DNA from: Acidaminococcus sp.
GTDB taxonomy: Bacteria; Bacillota; Negativicutes; Acidaminococcales; Acidaminococcaceae
Length of the DNA stretch: 64,000 nt
Direction: 5' to 3'
Assembly (NCBI GenBank): GCA_022482815.1
Contig: JAKVOM010000001.1
Span: 2,066,946-2,130,945 of the forward strand
The notes beneath the pieces were generated by a model, which saw only the letters and a program-made list of their open reading frames with translations, was not told where the DNA came from and made no database searches. The translations under genes were made by a program, and so were the position numbers. This document shows positions 17,841-27,383 of this stretch, in pieces (within the stretch, counting starts at the first letter, position 1; every line of letters starts with the position of its first letter).

Positions 17841-19047
17841 GGTGTATACCGTTTCCGAAGTCAATGCCACGATTAAGGGATTGATTCACAGCAAGCCTGA
17901 GCTTGCCAACCTCCAGATTCAGGGGGAAATCTCGAATTTTCGGCGCTATCCATCCGGTCACTGCTATTTTAATTTGAAAGATGGCCGGGGACTCCTGAAA
18001 TGCGTCATGTTTGCCGGCAGTGCAAGACGCCTGAAACAGCTGCCCCAGAACGGGGACAAAGTTGTCGGCATCGGCCGCATCGATTTATATGAACGGGACG
18101 GTGTCTATCAGTTTTATGTTGATATGATGATGCCGCTCGGAGCCGGCGATCTGATGGCCGCCTTTGAAGCACTGAAAAAGCGTCTGGCTGCAGAAGGACT
18201 ATTCGATCCGGCACTCAAGAAACCGATTCCGACACATCCGCGCGTGGTCGGCGTCGTGACATCGTCTGCCGGCGCCGCTGTCCGCGATATCATTACCGTT
18301 TCGGGCCGGCGCGATTCGTCGGTCAGGATTCTTCTGTATCCGGTCAAAGTGCAGGGAACCGAAGCGCCTCCCGAGATTGTTCACGGTATCGAGTTCCTGA
18401 ATCGTCATCATCTTTGTGATGTGATGATTGTAGGGCGCGGCGGTGGTTCCATGGAAGATTTATGGGCTTTTAATGATGAACGTGTCGTGCGTGCCATCGT
18501 GGCTTCTGATATCCCTGTGATTTCCGCGGTTGGTCACGAAATTGATTTTACTTTGAGTGACTTTGCCGCCGATCTGCGCGCGGCTACGCCGTCTGCGGCG
18601 GCTGAGCTGGCCGTGCCGGATACCGCAAAGGAAAGAGCTGCTTTTGAAGGGCTGGCTCAGCGGCTTACGCGAAGCGTGGAACTGGAACTCTCCCGGTGCC
18701 GGGATCAGCTTTCCAAGCTTGACCAGCGCCCTTGTTTCCTTTATCCTCAGCGTTTATTTGAAAATACAGGACTGCGCCTTGACCAGCTGACTCAGGCCAT
18801 GGCCGTCAGCGGTCAGAAAGCGCTGCAGTCGCGTAAGGACAAGTACCAGGTACTTGCGGTTAAACTGCAGGCCCTTGACCCGCAAAAAGTCCTGGAACGG
18901 GGTTATTCCATTACGGAAACGGATGACGGTCACGTTATTCTGGATCCGGGAAAGCTTACTAAAGGAGACCGCATTCGTACCTATATGTCCGGAGGAACTA
19001 TCGAATCCCTTGTAGAAACAGCGGAGGTTCATAAACATGGCAACTAA
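17827..19047 (+). CDS. xseA: Exodeoxyribonuclease VII large subunit
   Basis: Catalytic subunit of exonuclease VII, degrading single-stranded DNA from both ends. It has 406 residues: an N-terminal OB-fold ([14 protein letters not shown], then [10 protein letters not shown]), a catalytic domain with [16 protein letters not shown] and [18 protein letters not shown], a [14 protein letters not shown] block, and a C-terminal coiled region ending in ERGYSIT. The ATG at 17827 is preferred over 17821 or 17740 because agagg lies seven bases upstream. Confidence 0.95.
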   Translation: MIFGKVYTVSEVNATIKGLIHSKPELANLQIQGEISNFRRYPSGHCYFNLKDGRGLLKCVMFAGSARRLKQLPQNGDKVVGIGRIDLYERDGVYQFYVDMMMPLGAGDLMAAFEALKKRLAAEGLFDPALKKPIPTHPRVVGVVTSSAGAAVRDIITVSGRRDSSVRILLYPVKVQGTEAPPEIVHGIEFLNRHHLCDVMIVGRGGGSMEDLWAFNDERVVRAIVASDIPVISAVGHEIDFTLSDFAADLRAATPSAAAELAVPDTAKERAAFEGLAQRLTRSVELELSRCRDQLSKLDQRPCFLYPQRLFENTGLRLDQLTQAMAVSGQKALQSRKDKYQVLAVKLQALDPQKVLERGYSITETDDGHVILDPGKLTKGDRIRTYMSGGTIESLVETAEVHKHGN

Positions 19048-19282
19048 AAAAGCAAAGGCAAAATCATTTGAAGACAGCATGAAACGACTGGAAGAGATTG
19101 TGCAGACGCTGGAAAGCGGAACCCTTTCTCTTGAAGAGACGGTCGCTTTATATAAAGAAGGAACGGAACTCAGCAAGTACTGCGGTTCTGTACTCAAAAA
19201 AGCAGAGCAGGAAGTCAAGAAGATTTCCGAAACCCCTGATGGGGAGTTTACCCTGGAAGATTTCCCGGAGGTGAAGGCATAG
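19037..19282 (+). CDS. xseB: Exodeoxyribonuclease VII small subunit
   Basis: Small helical subunit that binds the XseA coiled region to form the holoenzyme. It has 81 residues; [19 protein letters not shown] and [13 protein letters not shown] are diagnostic. It overlaps xseA by 11 bases and ispA by one. Confidence 0.95.
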   Translation: MATKKAKAKSFEDSMKRLEEIVQTLESGTLSLEETVALYKEGTELSKYCGSVLKKAEQEVKKISETPDGEFTLEDFPEVKA

Positions 19283-20157
19283 TGGATTTAAAAGCATATT
19301 TGAAAGAGCGGGGAGCCCTGGTCAATCAGTTCCTCGATGAAACCATTGGCAAAGGGAGTATTTCTCCTGTTGACGAGGCAATGAAGTACAGCGTCATGGC
19401 AGGCGGCAAGCGTCTGCGTCCGATTCTGCTCATGGCTTCGGCGGATATCGTGGGAGCTGACGGCACGAAGTTTATCAACGTAGCTGCAGGTCTTGAGATG
19501 ATTCATACCTATTCGCTGATTCATGACGACCTGCCGGAAATGGATAATGATGATTACCGCCGCGGCCGTCTGACCAACCATAAGGTCTTCGGTCATGCTA
19601 TGGCTGTGCTTGCCGGTGATGGTCTGCAGTCCCAGGCTTTTGAAGTGATGCTCGAGCAAAAGGGCGTTGCTCCGGAAAAACTGGTGGAAGTGGTGCACCT
19701 TGTGGCGCACTGTGCCGGTCCGTTCGGAATGGACGGCGGTCAGGCCCTGGATATCACTTCCGAGGGCAAAAAGCTGACGCTCGCTCAGATGAAGCAGCTC
19801 CATGAAGCTAAGACCGGGGCTCTTTTCATTGCATCAATCCGCGGCGGAGCTATTCTCGGCGGCGGGACCCCGGAAGAAATCGAAACCCTGACGAAGTTTG
19901 CCCGTCTTTTTGGCCTGGCTTTCCAGATTACGGACGATATTCTTGACGTCGAAGGCGACGAGGCTGTCATGGGCAAGAAGGCCGGTATGGATCAGCTTAT
20001 GAACAAGTCTACCTATGTCACATTGTTCTCTCTCGAAAAGGCCAAGGAAATGGCTAAGGAAACCCTGGAAGAAGCCCGCAAAACGCTTGCTCCTTTTGGT
20101 ACCAGGGCGGAAGTCCTGACGGCAATTACGGAGCATCTTTATAACCGGAAGAAATGA
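19282..20157 (+). CDS. ispA: Polyprenyl (farnesyl-type) diphosphate synthase
   Basis: Condenses isopentenyl and allylic diphosphates to C15 (possibly C20) prenyl diphosphates for undecaprenyl and quinone precursors. It has 291 residues with the first Asp-rich motif DDLPEMD at 82-88, the second DDILD at 218-222, and GGKRLRP at 41-47. It starts at GTG 19282, overlapping the xseB stop by one base, with an RBS (cggaggtg) inside xseB. The next gene, dxs, feeds the same pathway. Confidence 0.93.
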   Translation: MDLKAYLKERGALVNQFLDETIGKGSISPVDEAMKYSVMAGGKRLRPILLMASADIVGADGTKFINVAAGLEMIHTYSLIHDDLPEMDNDDYRRGRLTNHKVFGHAMAVLAGDGLQSQAFEVMLEQKGVAPEKLVEVVHLVAHCAGPFGMDGGQALDITSEGKKLTLAQMKQLHEAKTGALFIASIRGGAILGGGTPEEIETLTKFARLFGLAFQITDDILDVEGDEAVMGKKAGMDQLMNKSTYVTLFSLEKAKEMAKETLEEARKTLAPFGTRAEVLTAITEHLYNRKK

Positions 20158-20182
20158 TCTGGAGCTGTAAGGAGGCGTGCGC

Positions 20183-22081
20183 ATGAGTTTACTTGAAACG
20201 ATTCATTCCCCACAGGATTTGAAAAAACTCTCGATTCCACAACTGAATGCCCTTTGCGCAGAAATTCGCTCCCTGCTGATTGATGTAACAAGCCGCAATG
20301 GTGGACACCTGGCACCGAATCTCGGAGTGGTGGAACTGACGGTCGCCCTGCATAAGGTATTTTCCGCTCCACGCGATAAAATTGTCTGGGACGTGGGCCA
20401 TCAGTCCTATGTCCATAAAATATTGACGGGGCGGTGCAAGGCTTTTTCGACACTACGCCAATACGGCGGCATCTGCGGATTCCCGAGACGGGATGAGAGT
20501 CCTTATGACTGTTTCGGTACCGGACACTCCAGTACATCCATTTCAGCCGCTTTGGGGATAGCCTTTGCCCGTGACCTTGCCGGCGACGATTACAACGTGC
20601 TGGCGGTGATTGGTGACGGCGCGCTGACCGGCGGTGAGGCGATTGAAGGCCTGAACAACGCAGGGGCCCTGAAAAAGCGTCTCATTGTCATTTTGAACGA
20701 TAACGAGATGTCTATCTCGAAAAACGTCGGGGCCCTGTCGAGCTATCTCACTGATTTGCGGACAGCACCGACCTATTCCCGTGTCAAAGCGGATATCGAA
20801 AGCTTTTTGAAGAGCATTCCGACAATCGGTGATTCCGTGGCTAAAACGGTAGCACGGATCAAGGATAGTCTGAAATATCTGGTCGTACCCGGCATGTTTT
20901 TCGAAGATTTGGGTTTTACCTATCTGGGACCCGTGGACGGCCATGATATCCTTGTATTGATTGAAACGCTGCAGAAGGCAAAGACCCTGAACGGACCTGT
21001 ATTCATCCATGTGATTACCAAAAAAGGCAAGGGGTATCCACCTGCCGAAAAATATCCTAATAAGTTTCACGGGACTGGTCCTTTTGATATTGCAACGGGG
21101 CAGAAGATTACTGCTAAGGACGCACCCCCTTCCTATACAAGCGTGTTCAGCAAGGCTCTGGTAGAGCTTGGCGCCAAAAATCGTAAGATTGTTGCCATCA
21201 CAGCTGCCATGCGGGAAGGTACGGGGCTTGATGCCTTTGGAAAATTTTATCCGGACCGGTTTTTTGACGCTGCCATTGCCGAACAGCATGCGGTCACCAT
21301 GGGGGCCGGTATGGCTGCCAACGGTTATCATCCGGTAGTTGCGATTTATTCGACATTTGCGCAGCGTGCTTTCGATCAGCTGCTGCATGACGTGGCGACG
21401 CAGAATCTGCCCTTTACGCTGTGCCTTGACCGTGCGGGGCTTGTCGGTGACGACGGGGCTACGCATCACGGCAACTTTGACCTTTCCTATCTGCGGCTCA
21501 TGCCGAATATGACGATTATGGCGCCTAAAGATGAAAATGAACTGCGCCATATGCTTTGTACGGCTGTCAATTATAATGGCCCGACTGTACTGCGGTATCC
21601 GCGCGGCAGCGGACTCGGGGTGCCTGTGGATGAACCGATGCATACAATCCCGATAGGTGTCAGCGAACGTCTGCGCGAAGGTACCGATATGGATATCTGG
21701 GCAGTAGGTACGATGGTCGATACGGCAATGAAAGCAGCGGATCTGCTTGCCAAAAAAGGCATTTCCGCCGGTGTCGTCAATGGCCGCTTCATTAAGCCGC
21801 TTGATACCGAAGCACTGGAAAGTTCCGTGAAGGAAAAGTCTTATCTTGTCACGATGGAAGAAAACGCCCTGATTGGAGGATTCGGTGAGGGTGTGCTTTC
21901 CTTCCTTGAGCAAAAGATGCTGCTTACGGATAAACGCGTACTGATGCTGGGCATGCCTGACCGCTTTATTCCTCACGGAAACAAAGCGCAGCTGCTGAAA
22001 GATGTGGGCCTTGACCCGGAAGGTGTTGCTGCCCGCATTGAAGAAGATTGGAATTTATGGAAACGGGCTAAAAAAGCATGA
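20183..22081 (+). CDS. dxs: 1-deoxy-D-xylulose-5-phosphate synthase
   Basis: First enzyme of the MEP isoprenoid pathway: joins pyruvate and glyceraldehyde 3-phosphate using thiamine diphosphate. It has 632 residues: N-terminal ThDP domain with VWDVGHQSYVHKILTG and the GDGALTGGEA motif, transketolase-like middle (IAEQHAVTMGAGMA), and C-terminal transketolase domain. The ATG at 20183 follows aaggagg by seven bases; an upstream GTG at 20177 lies too close to it. Confidence 0.96.
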   Translation: MSLLETIHSPQDLKKLSIPQLNALCAEIRSLLIDVTSRNGGHLAPNLGVVELTVALHKVFSAPRDKIVWDVGHQSYVHKILTGRCKAFSTLRQYGGICGFPRRDESPYDCFGTGHSSTSISAALGIAFARDLAGDDYNVLAVIGDGALTGGEAIEGLNNAGALKKRLIVILNDNEMSISKNVGALSSYLTDLRTAPTYSRVKADIESFLKSIPTIGDSVAKTVARIKDSLKYLVVPGMFFEDLGFTYLGPVDGHDILVLIETLQKAKTLNGPVFIHVITKKGKGYPPAEKYPNKFHGTGPFDIATGQKITAKDAPPSYTSVFSKALVELGAKNRKIVAITAAMREGTGLDAFGKFYPDRFFDAAIAEQHAVTMGAGMAANGYHPVVAIYSTFAQRAFDQLLHDVATQNLPFTLCLDRAGLVGDDGATHHGNFDLSYLRLMPNMTIMAPKDENELRHMLCTAVNYNGPTVLRYPRGSGLGVPVDEPMHTIPIGVSERLREGTDMDIWAVGTMVDTAMKAADLLAKKGISAGVVNGRFIKPLDTEALESSVKEKSYLVTMEENALIGGFGEGVLSFLEQKMLLTDKRVLMLGMPDRFIPHGNKAQLLKDVGLDPEGVAARIEEDWNLWKRAKKA

Positions 22082-22878
22082 AAAAAGAACGACTGGATGT
22101 TTTTTTGACTGAACAAGGATATTTCGAATCGCGGAGCAAGGCTCAGGCTGTGATTATGGCCGGAGAAGTTCTTGTGGACGATCAGAAAATAGATAAGCCG
22201 GGCACGATGGTGAAACCGGATGTAAAAATTACGCTCCTGGGTAAGAAGATGCCTTTTGTCAGCCGCGGCGGGTATAAACTCGACAAAGCCCTGAAGGTAT
22301 TTCCCATCAGCGTGGATGGGAAAGTGGTGGCTGACCTTGGTGCCTCTACCGGCGGCTTTACCGATGTGGCTCTGCAGAACGGGGTGAAAAAGGTCTTTGC
22401 CATTGATGTCGGTTACGGCCAGCTTGCCTGGAAACTGCGCAATGATGAGCGCGTTGTCAATATGGAAAGGACCAATGTCCGCTATCTGGAAGCGGATTCC
22501 CTGGGAGAGCTCGTTGACGCTGTGACCATTGATGTGGCTTTCATTTCACTGGATAAAGTGCTTCCTGCAGCTTTTAAGATCCTGAAGGCTGACGGCTTCG
22601 TCATTGCACTTATTAAACCGCAGTTTGAGGCCGGGCGGGAGAAAGTCGGGAAAAAAGGTGTAGTCCGCGATCCTGCCGTCCATCTGGAAGTCATCCATAA
22701 AGTATTGGCACAGGCCCGGGAAATGGGCTTTATACCGCTGGGCCTTTCCTATTCTCCTATCAGGGGACCGGAAGGCAATATCGAATATCTGTTATATCTT
22801 GGAAAACAGGGCGAGGATCAGGTCCCGGATGATCTGCCTGCGCAGGTTGTCAAAGAATCACACGCTGCCCTGGAATGA
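22078..22878 (+). CDS. tlyA: TlyA family rRNA methyltransferase
   Basis: Probably 2'-O-methylates rRNA using S-adenosylmethionine; historically called hemolysin A. It has 266 residues: an N-terminal S4 domain (RLDVFLTEQGYFESRSKAQ) and a FtsJ-like Rossmann methyltransferase with VADLGASTGGFTDV and a later IKPQFEAGR. The ATG overlaps the dxs stop by four bases. The dxs-tlyA-nadK-argR-recN order is common in Firmicutes. Confidence 0.93.
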   Translation: MKKERLDVFLTEQGYFESRSKAQAVIMAGEVLVDDQKIDKPGTMVKPDVKITLLGKKMPFVSRGGYKLDKALKVFPISVDGKVVADLGASTGGFTDVALQNGVKKVFAIDVGYGQLAWKLRNDERVVNMERTNVRYLEADSLGELVDAVTIDVAFISLDKVLPAAFKILKADGFVIALIKPQFEAGREKVGKKGVVRDPAVHLEVIHKVLAQAREMGFIPLGLSYSPIRGPEGNIEYLLYLGKQGEDQVPDDLPAQVVKESHAALE

Positions 22879-22890
22879 GGGGGAGATTGC

Positions 22891-23766
22891 ATGGAAGAGG
22901 TCCGTATCGGCATTTTTCCAAACCTGCAGAAACGCCTCGTAAGGGAAATTCTTCCCGCTCTGGCGGAGTACTGCAGGCGTGAACATGTCCATATCGTTTT
23001 TCCAAAAGAGATTGCGGCAAGCTATGAGCTTCCTGCTTATGATCAGGAAGATATCGAGTCTCTTAAGCTTCTTGATGTCGCACTGACCCTTGGCGGTGAC
23101 GGTACCATTCTGCGGGCGGCCCATTATGTAACACCGGCCGGGATTCCGCTTATTGGTGTGAACCTGGGAAAGCTGGGCTTTCTTACGGAAGCCTCCCTGC
23201 CGGATCTCAAGTCAACGCTTCGGGAACTGAGGGACCGTCAGTATACCATTGAACGCCGCAGCATGCTGCAGCTGACACTCTTTGATAAGGGACGTATCAT
23301 CAAGAAAGCTCATGCTCTGAATGATATGGTACTGGAAAGCGCGGACCGTTCCCGTCTGACGCGGCTCAAGCTGCGTATCGGCGGAGAACCGACCGCCAAT
23401 TTTCCTTCGGATGGGCTGATTATCGCGACAGCTACCGGCTCGACGGCTTATTCGCTTTCGGCCGGAGGTCCGGTCGTGCATCCCTGTCTGGATGCCACTA
23501 TCATTACGCCGATTTGTCCGCACGCGCTTCACGCGCGGCCGATAGTCATTCCTATGTCGGACAATATTGAGGTGGAACCTTATCCTCCCTTTGAAAAAAT
23601 CATTATTTCCGCTGACGGCATGACCGTTTCCGGATTAGATGAAAAGCAGAAAGTAGTCATTGAGAAATGTCCCTTTGATGCCCTTTTTGCCAGAATCCGG
23701 CCTCTGTCCTATTATGCAACGTGGCAATACCGGATGCTGCGTAACGAAGGTCAGACCATTATTTAG
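22891..23766 (+). CDS. nadK: NAD kinase
   Basis: Phosphorylates NAD to NADP. It has 291 residues; the GGDG motif is at 68-71 (LGGDGTILRA), followed by GVNLGKLGFLTE, NDMVLE, and the TGSTAYSLSAGGPV block. RBS gaggggga; 12 bases after tlyA. Confidence 0.95.
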   Translation: MEEVRIGIFPNLQKRLVREILPALAEYCRREHVHIVFPKEIAASYELPAYDQEDIESLKLLDVALTLGGDGTILRAAHYVTPAGIPLIGVNLGKLGFLTEASLPDLKSTLRELRDRQYTIERRSMLQLTLFDKGRIIKKAHALNDMVLESADRSRLTRLKLRIGGEPTANFPSDGLIIATATGSTAYSLSAGGPVVHPCLDATIITPICPHALHARPIVIPMSDNIEVEPYPPFEKIIISADGMTVSGLDEKQKVVIEKCPFDALFARIRPLSYYATWQYRMLRNEGQTII

Positions 23767-23775
23767 AGGTGCCCT

Positions 23776-24228
23776 ATGAAATTATCAAGACAGGAAGCTA
23801 TTAAACAAATTATCAAAACCCAGACGATTGAAACGCAGAGCGACCTGGCCGAAGCTCTGAAAAAAGCTGGATTTAATGTGACTCAGGCCACGGTTTCCCG
23901 TGATATCAAGGACATGTTCCTAATCAAGATCCCTGATGAGGACGGGCGCTACAAGTATTGTTTTCCGACCGAACAGAATCAGATGATTACGCCGGAGCGG
24001 CTGAGAGATATGCTGCGCAGCTATACGCTGACTCTCAATACCTCCGAAAATCTCATTGTGCTTCATACCCTTCCGGGGATGGCACCGGCTGTTGCTTATG
24101 CCCTGGATCATCTGAGCTGGAGTGAGGTCCTCGGTACGGTAGCAGGGGATGATACCATCCTGATTGTTGTTGATAACCGGGATCATATCGAACAGGTCAA
24201 AACCAGAATTTTGCAGAAGAAAGGCTAA
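23776..24228 (+). CDS. argR: Arginine repressor ArgR/AhrC
   Basis: Arginine-sensing hexameric transcription factor controlling arginine metabolism genes. It has 150 residues: an N-terminal winged helix (IKQIIKTQTIETQSDLAEAL, then ATVSRDIKDMFL) and a C-terminal oligomerisation/arginine-binding domain with GTVAGDDTILIV. No arginine genes lie nearby; as in Bacillus it is linked to recN. Confidence 0.94.
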   Translation: MKLSRQEAIKQIIKTQTIETQSDLAEALKKAGFNVTQATVSRDIKDMFLIKIPDEDGRYKYCFPTEQNQMITPERLRDMLRSYTLTLNTSENLIVLHTLPGMAPAVAYALDHLSWSEVLGTVAGDDTILIVVDNRDHIEQVKTRILQKKG

Positions 24229-24240
24229 GGTGGAAACGCC

Positions 24241-25932
24241 ATGCTTACTTCACTGGAAATCCATCATTTTGCCTTGATCGATCGGCTGCGGGTGGAATTT
24301 TCCGATGGGTTTAACGTATTTACAGGTGAAACGGGCGCCGGCAAGTCCATTTTGATTGATGCCCTTGGCATCGTCCTGGGCGGCCGTGCGTCCGCTGTAT
24401 ATTTACGGGACGGAGCGGATTCCTATGATATCCAGGCCATCTTTGACCTCAGCGATGCTCCGCAGGCAGAGGCTGCGTTAAAAGACCTTGCCCTTGACGG
24501 GGAAGATGATCTTTTGTTCCTGCGCCGCCGCGTTGCTGCATCTGGTAAAAGCCAGGCTTTTGTCAACGACCGTCAGGTCCCGCTCAAAGTTCTCTCCAGA
24601 CTGGGGAGCCTTTTGGTCGATATTCATGGGCAGCATGAAAATCAGTTCCTTCTGCGTCCGGAGGCCCCGCTCACGATTCTTGACCATTATATCAAGGAGC
24701 TTGCGCCGGCCCTTGCTTCCTATCGAGAAGCCTACAATGCATATCAGGAGACATCCAAAGAGCTTCAGTATTGGCAGGGAAAGCATCTCCATCAGGGAGA
24801 TGACCTGGCCCGCCTGGAAGCCGATATCAATGAAATAGAAGAGGCACAGATCAAAATCGGTGAAGACAGTGAGCTGCGGGATACCGTGAAGAAGCTGTCT
24901 TACCACGACAAGATTATGCAGGCCCTCAGTACAGCCCATACCCTTCTGGAAGGGGAGGAGGGCGGCGTCCTTGACGGAGTTACAGAAGCCCGTAAGGCAA
25001 TCGATCAGGTGTCATCCCTTGATGAAACACTGGCTCCGCTCAGTGAATCCCTCGATTCTGCCTGGCAGACGCTGGAAGATGTCAGGCAGAACGTGGCCGA
25101 CCGGCTTGCCTCTGATGAGGATGTTTCGGAGGCCCTGAACGAGGCACAGAGCCGCCTTGATCTGCTGTATCATCTGAAGCAGAAATATGGCGGCACCTTG
25201 GAAGCTGTATTATCCTATGCTGAAAAGGCAAGAGAAGAGTACGAAAGCCTCGAAAAACTTTCCGAAACGATTGAAAAGTGGGCTAAAGAGACAGAAGCCG
25301 CGAAGAAGATTATGCTGGAAAAGGCTGCGGCACTCACAGCGCTGCGCAAAAAAGGAGCAGAGGCTTTTTGCAAAGCCATGCTTCCGCATATCCATGATCT
25401 TGCCATGCCGGAAGGCAAAGTGGAAATCGCTTTTTCCAAGCTGCCTCAGTGTGGAAGGAATGGACAGGACGAAGCGACGTTCCTCTTTTCTGCAAACCTT
25501 GGCATGAAACCGCAGCCGCTCGGGAAAATTGCTTCCGGCGGCGAATTATCCCGTTTTGCCCTGGCTGTTAAGACTGTGCTGCTCGAAAAATTTGGTGTGC
25601 CCACTATGATTTTTGATGAAATCGATACCGGTGTGGGCGGCGTTACTGCGCAGAAAATGGCTGAAAAAATTGCCCTGATTTCTGCCAGACGGCAAGTCTT
25701 GTGTGTGACCCATCTGCCCCAGATTGCCTGCTTTGCGGATCGTCATCTCTATATTTCCAAGGCCGCTAAGGACGGCAGTACGGTCAGCAGTGTAAAAGTC
25801 CTGGATACGGAAGGTCAAGTGGAAGAATTGATGCGCATGACAAGCGGGACGCAGGTGTCGGAATCGGCTCGTACCAACGCTCGTGAACTGCTTGCCATGG
25901 CGGCAAGTTACAAAAATAAAATGAAGGAGTGA
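24241..25932 (+). CDS. recN: DNA repair ATPase RecN
   Basis: SMC-like ATPase acting at double-strand breaks. It has 563 residues: Walker A GETGAGKS at 29-36, a long coiled-coil centre (about 160-380), ABC-type signature region ASGGELSRFALA and Walker B MIFDEIDTGVGG in the C-terminal lobe. It starts 12 bases after argR. No LexA-like palindrome was noticed close upstream; it appears to depend on the operon promoter. Confidence 0.96.
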   Translation: MLTSLEIHHFALIDRLRVEFSDGFNVFTGETGAGKSILIDALGIVLGGRASAVYLRDGADSYDIQAIFDLSDAPQAEAALKDLALDGEDDLLFLRRRVAASGKSQAFVNDRQVPLKVLSRLGSLLVDIHGQHENQFLLRPEAPLTILDHYIKELAPALASYREAYNAYQETSKELQYWQGKHLHQGDDLARLEADINEIEEAQIKIGEDSELRDTVKKLSYHDKIMQALSTAHTLLEGEEGGVLDGVTEARKAIDQVSSLDETLAPLSESLDSAWQTLEDVRQNVADRLASDEDVSEALNEAQSRLDLLYHLKQKYGGTLEAVLSYAEKAREEYESLEKLSETIEKWAKETEAAKKIMLEKAAALTALRKKGAEAFCKAMLPHIHDLAMPEGKVEIAFSKLPQCGRNGQDEATFLFSANLGMKPQPLGKIASGGELSRFALAVKTVLLEKFGVPTMIFDEIDTGVGGVTAQKMAEKIALISARRQVLCVTHLPQIACFADRHLYISKAAKDGSTVSSVKVLDTEGQVEELMRMTSGTQVSESARTNARELLAMAASYKNKMKE

Positions 25933-25938
25933 CCCTGC

Positions 25939-26508
25939 ATGCTGAAAATCATGCATGATAAGCGTTTGGATGAAAAAAAGGTAAGTTCTGAAAATATCTT
26001 CAGCGGTCGGCTGCTGCATGTATTTAAAGACACGGTATCTCTGCCGAATGGGCATGAGACCACGCGTGAATATATCCTGCATCAGGGTGCTGTCGCTGTG
26101 CTTCCGATTCTTCCGAATGGGGATATGATCTTTGTGCGGCAGTTCCGTTATCCCATCAATTCCGTGATTTATGAAGTGCCGGCGGGCAAATTGGAAAAAG
26201 ATGAAGATCATCTGGAATGCGCTAAACGTGAGCTTTCGGAAGAAACTGGATACACGGCCCGGAACTGGATGTATCTTACAAGTATTGTCACGACGCCTGG
26301 ATTTACCAATGAGACCATTCATCTTTATGCAGCTTCCGGGCTTGAAAGAGGACCGCAGCATCCTGATGACGACGAGTTTATTGATGTCAAGGCATTTCCG
26401 GAAGAACAGGTAAAGAGAATGGTCATGAATCAGGAAATTTATGATTCTAAAACCTTAGCAATTCTCTATGCTTATATGCTGAGCAAGGACAATTACACTA
26501 GTTTATAA
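25939..26508 (+). CDS. nudF: ADP-ribose pyrophosphatase (Nudix, NudF type)
   Basis: Hydrolyses ADP-ribose to AMP and ribose 5-phosphate. It has 189 residues. The Nudix box starts at Gly83, with Glu89, Arg97 and ELSEETG. The preceding VIYEVPAGKLE block is characteristic of ADP-ribose pyrophosphatases. It starts six bases after recN (RBS aaggag overlapping the recN end) and is the last gene of the long operon. Confidence 0.9.
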   Translation: MLKIMHDKRLDEKKVSSENIFSGRLLHVFKDTVSLPNGHETTREYILHQGAVAVLPILPNGDMIFVRQFRYPINSVIYEVPAGKLEKDEDHLECAKRELSEETGYTARNWMYLTSIVTTPGFTNETIHLYAASGLERGPQHPDDDEFIDVKAFPEEQVKRMVMNQEIYDSKTLAILYAYMLSKDNYTSL

Positions 26509-26520
26509 TTTAAAACAAAC

Positions 26521-26555
26521 AATTTACAAAAAAAAACTAGTAAATTTTTATTTTT
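26521..26555 (+). terminator. AT-rich hairpin after nudF
   Basis: AATTTAC (26521-26527) pairs with GTAAATT (26540-26546), followed by a T-rich run. Likely a weak terminator of the long operon. TATAAT at 26560-26565 may be the -10 of spoVS. Confidence 0.5.
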
Positions 26556-26624
26556 GTGTTATAATATGCTTAATTTAATTCTATGCTATCTCATCTTTCG
26601 ATTCATTTAATGGGGGGACAAAAA

Positions 26625-26885
26625 ATGGATGTACTAAAAGTATCTACTAAATCCAATCCAAACTCTGTAGCAGGTGCCTTAGCTGGCGTATTGAGAGAAA
26701 AAGGTAAAGCTGAGATCCAGGCAATTGGTGCTGGTGCCTTAAACCAGGCAGTAAAGGCTGTTGCCATTGCGCGGGGGTTTGTTGCTCCTCATGGAATGGA
26801 TCTCGTTTGTGTACCTGCGTTTATTGACATCACGATTGATGGAGAAGAAAGGACTGCCATCAAACTGCTCGTTGAGCCACGCTGA
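26625..26885 (+). CDS. spoVS: Stage V sporulation protein S (SpoVS) family
   Basis: An 86-residue Alba-like small protein; VLKVSTKSNPNSVAGALAGV and GAGALNQAVKAVAIARG are the highly conserved SpoVS core. In Bacillus it affects septum formation and spore development, but homologues are kept in non-sporulating bacteria, so a nucleic-acid-binding or cell-division role is likely here. The ATG at 26625 follows ggggggac. It has its own promoter region and a strong terminator. Confidence 0.93.
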   Translation: MDVLKVSTKSNPNSVAGALAGVLREKGKAEIQAIGAGALNQAVKAVAIARGFVAPHGMDLVCVPAFIDITIDGEERTAIKLLVEPR

Positions 26886-26899
26886 GCAGTAAGAAATAG

Positions 26900-26964
26900 A
26901 ATCCCCGGGGAAGGAAGCGGAGCTGGCTTGAGGTTCCGTTTCCTCCTCCGGGGATTTTGGTTTT
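26900..26964 (+). terminator. Terminator after spoVS
   Basis: Long hairpin: outer arms AATCCCCGG (26900-26908) and CCGGGGATT (26948-26956), inner GGAAG/CTTCC-like pairing, followed by TTTTGGTTTT. Confidence 0.85.
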
Positions 26965-26969
26965 AGAAA

Positions 26970-27076
26970 TGTGGTTAGTGGTCAGTGGCAAGTGGTTAGT
27001 ACGCTAGCGCAGGCAGGTTGTAAGGTGAAACAATAGGCAGGTAGCAGTTAGCAGATAGCAGTAAGCTGATAGCTGT
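26970..27076. repeat. Two degenerate 7-bp tandem arrays
   Basis: The 26886-27383 gap is noncoding. At 26970-27000 the sequence is a heptamer array of AGTGGTT-like units (TGTGGTT, AGTGGTC, AGTGGCA, AGTGGTT). At 27034-27076 a second array reads TAGCAGT, TAGCAGA, TAGCAGT, AAGCTGA, TAGCTGT. Both keep a strict seven-base period. Function unknown. Confidence 0.6.
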
Positions 27077-27169
27077 GGCTGCTAGAGGATAAAAAGGCGC
27101 TTTTGGCTTTTGGCCTATGTCATTTAGCCTCGTCTGCAGCAGTGTAGTAAGACTTTTTTGAGCAAAATA

Positions 27170-27216
27170 AAAACCTAAAATTTAGCAGCTAACCCAAATT
27201 TTAGGTTTTATTTTTC
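27170..27216. terminator. Bidirectional terminator
   Basis: Perfect 14-base arms AAAACCTAAAATTT (27170-27183) and AAATTTTAGGTTTT (27196-27209), with T-rich tracts on both strands. On the minus strand it can end the ABC operon; on the plus strand it backs up the spoVS terminator. Confidence 0.75.
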
Positions 27217-27290
27217 TAAGTTCGTAGAAAAATGCCCTGGCAATTTTTCTTCTACGGGCGACCCGCGTCCAGCGGCCAGCGACCGGTGTA

Positions 27291-27340
27291 ACAGGGGCTG
27301 TGAAATAATGCACTCGCATATTTCACAGCCCCTGTTTTGT
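27291..27340. terminator. Palindromic hairpin of the GGCTGTGA family
   Basis: ACAGGGGCTGTGAAATA (27291-27307) pairs with TATTTCACAGCCCCTGT (27319-27335). The T-run TTTTG lies on the plus strand only, although the adjacent gene is on the minus strand. Same family as the pyc and fba terminators. Confidence 0.65.
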
Positions 27341-27383
27341 CATCATTTCATTGCTTTTATAATTTTAAGTCATCACCGGCAAA

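Noticed and set aside
20543-21976. A 477-codon minus-strand open frame
   Set aside because: Antisense shadow of dxs, whose motifs are intact.
26970-27076. CRISPR array
   Set aside because: Period is only seven bases with no spacers, and no cas genes are nearby.
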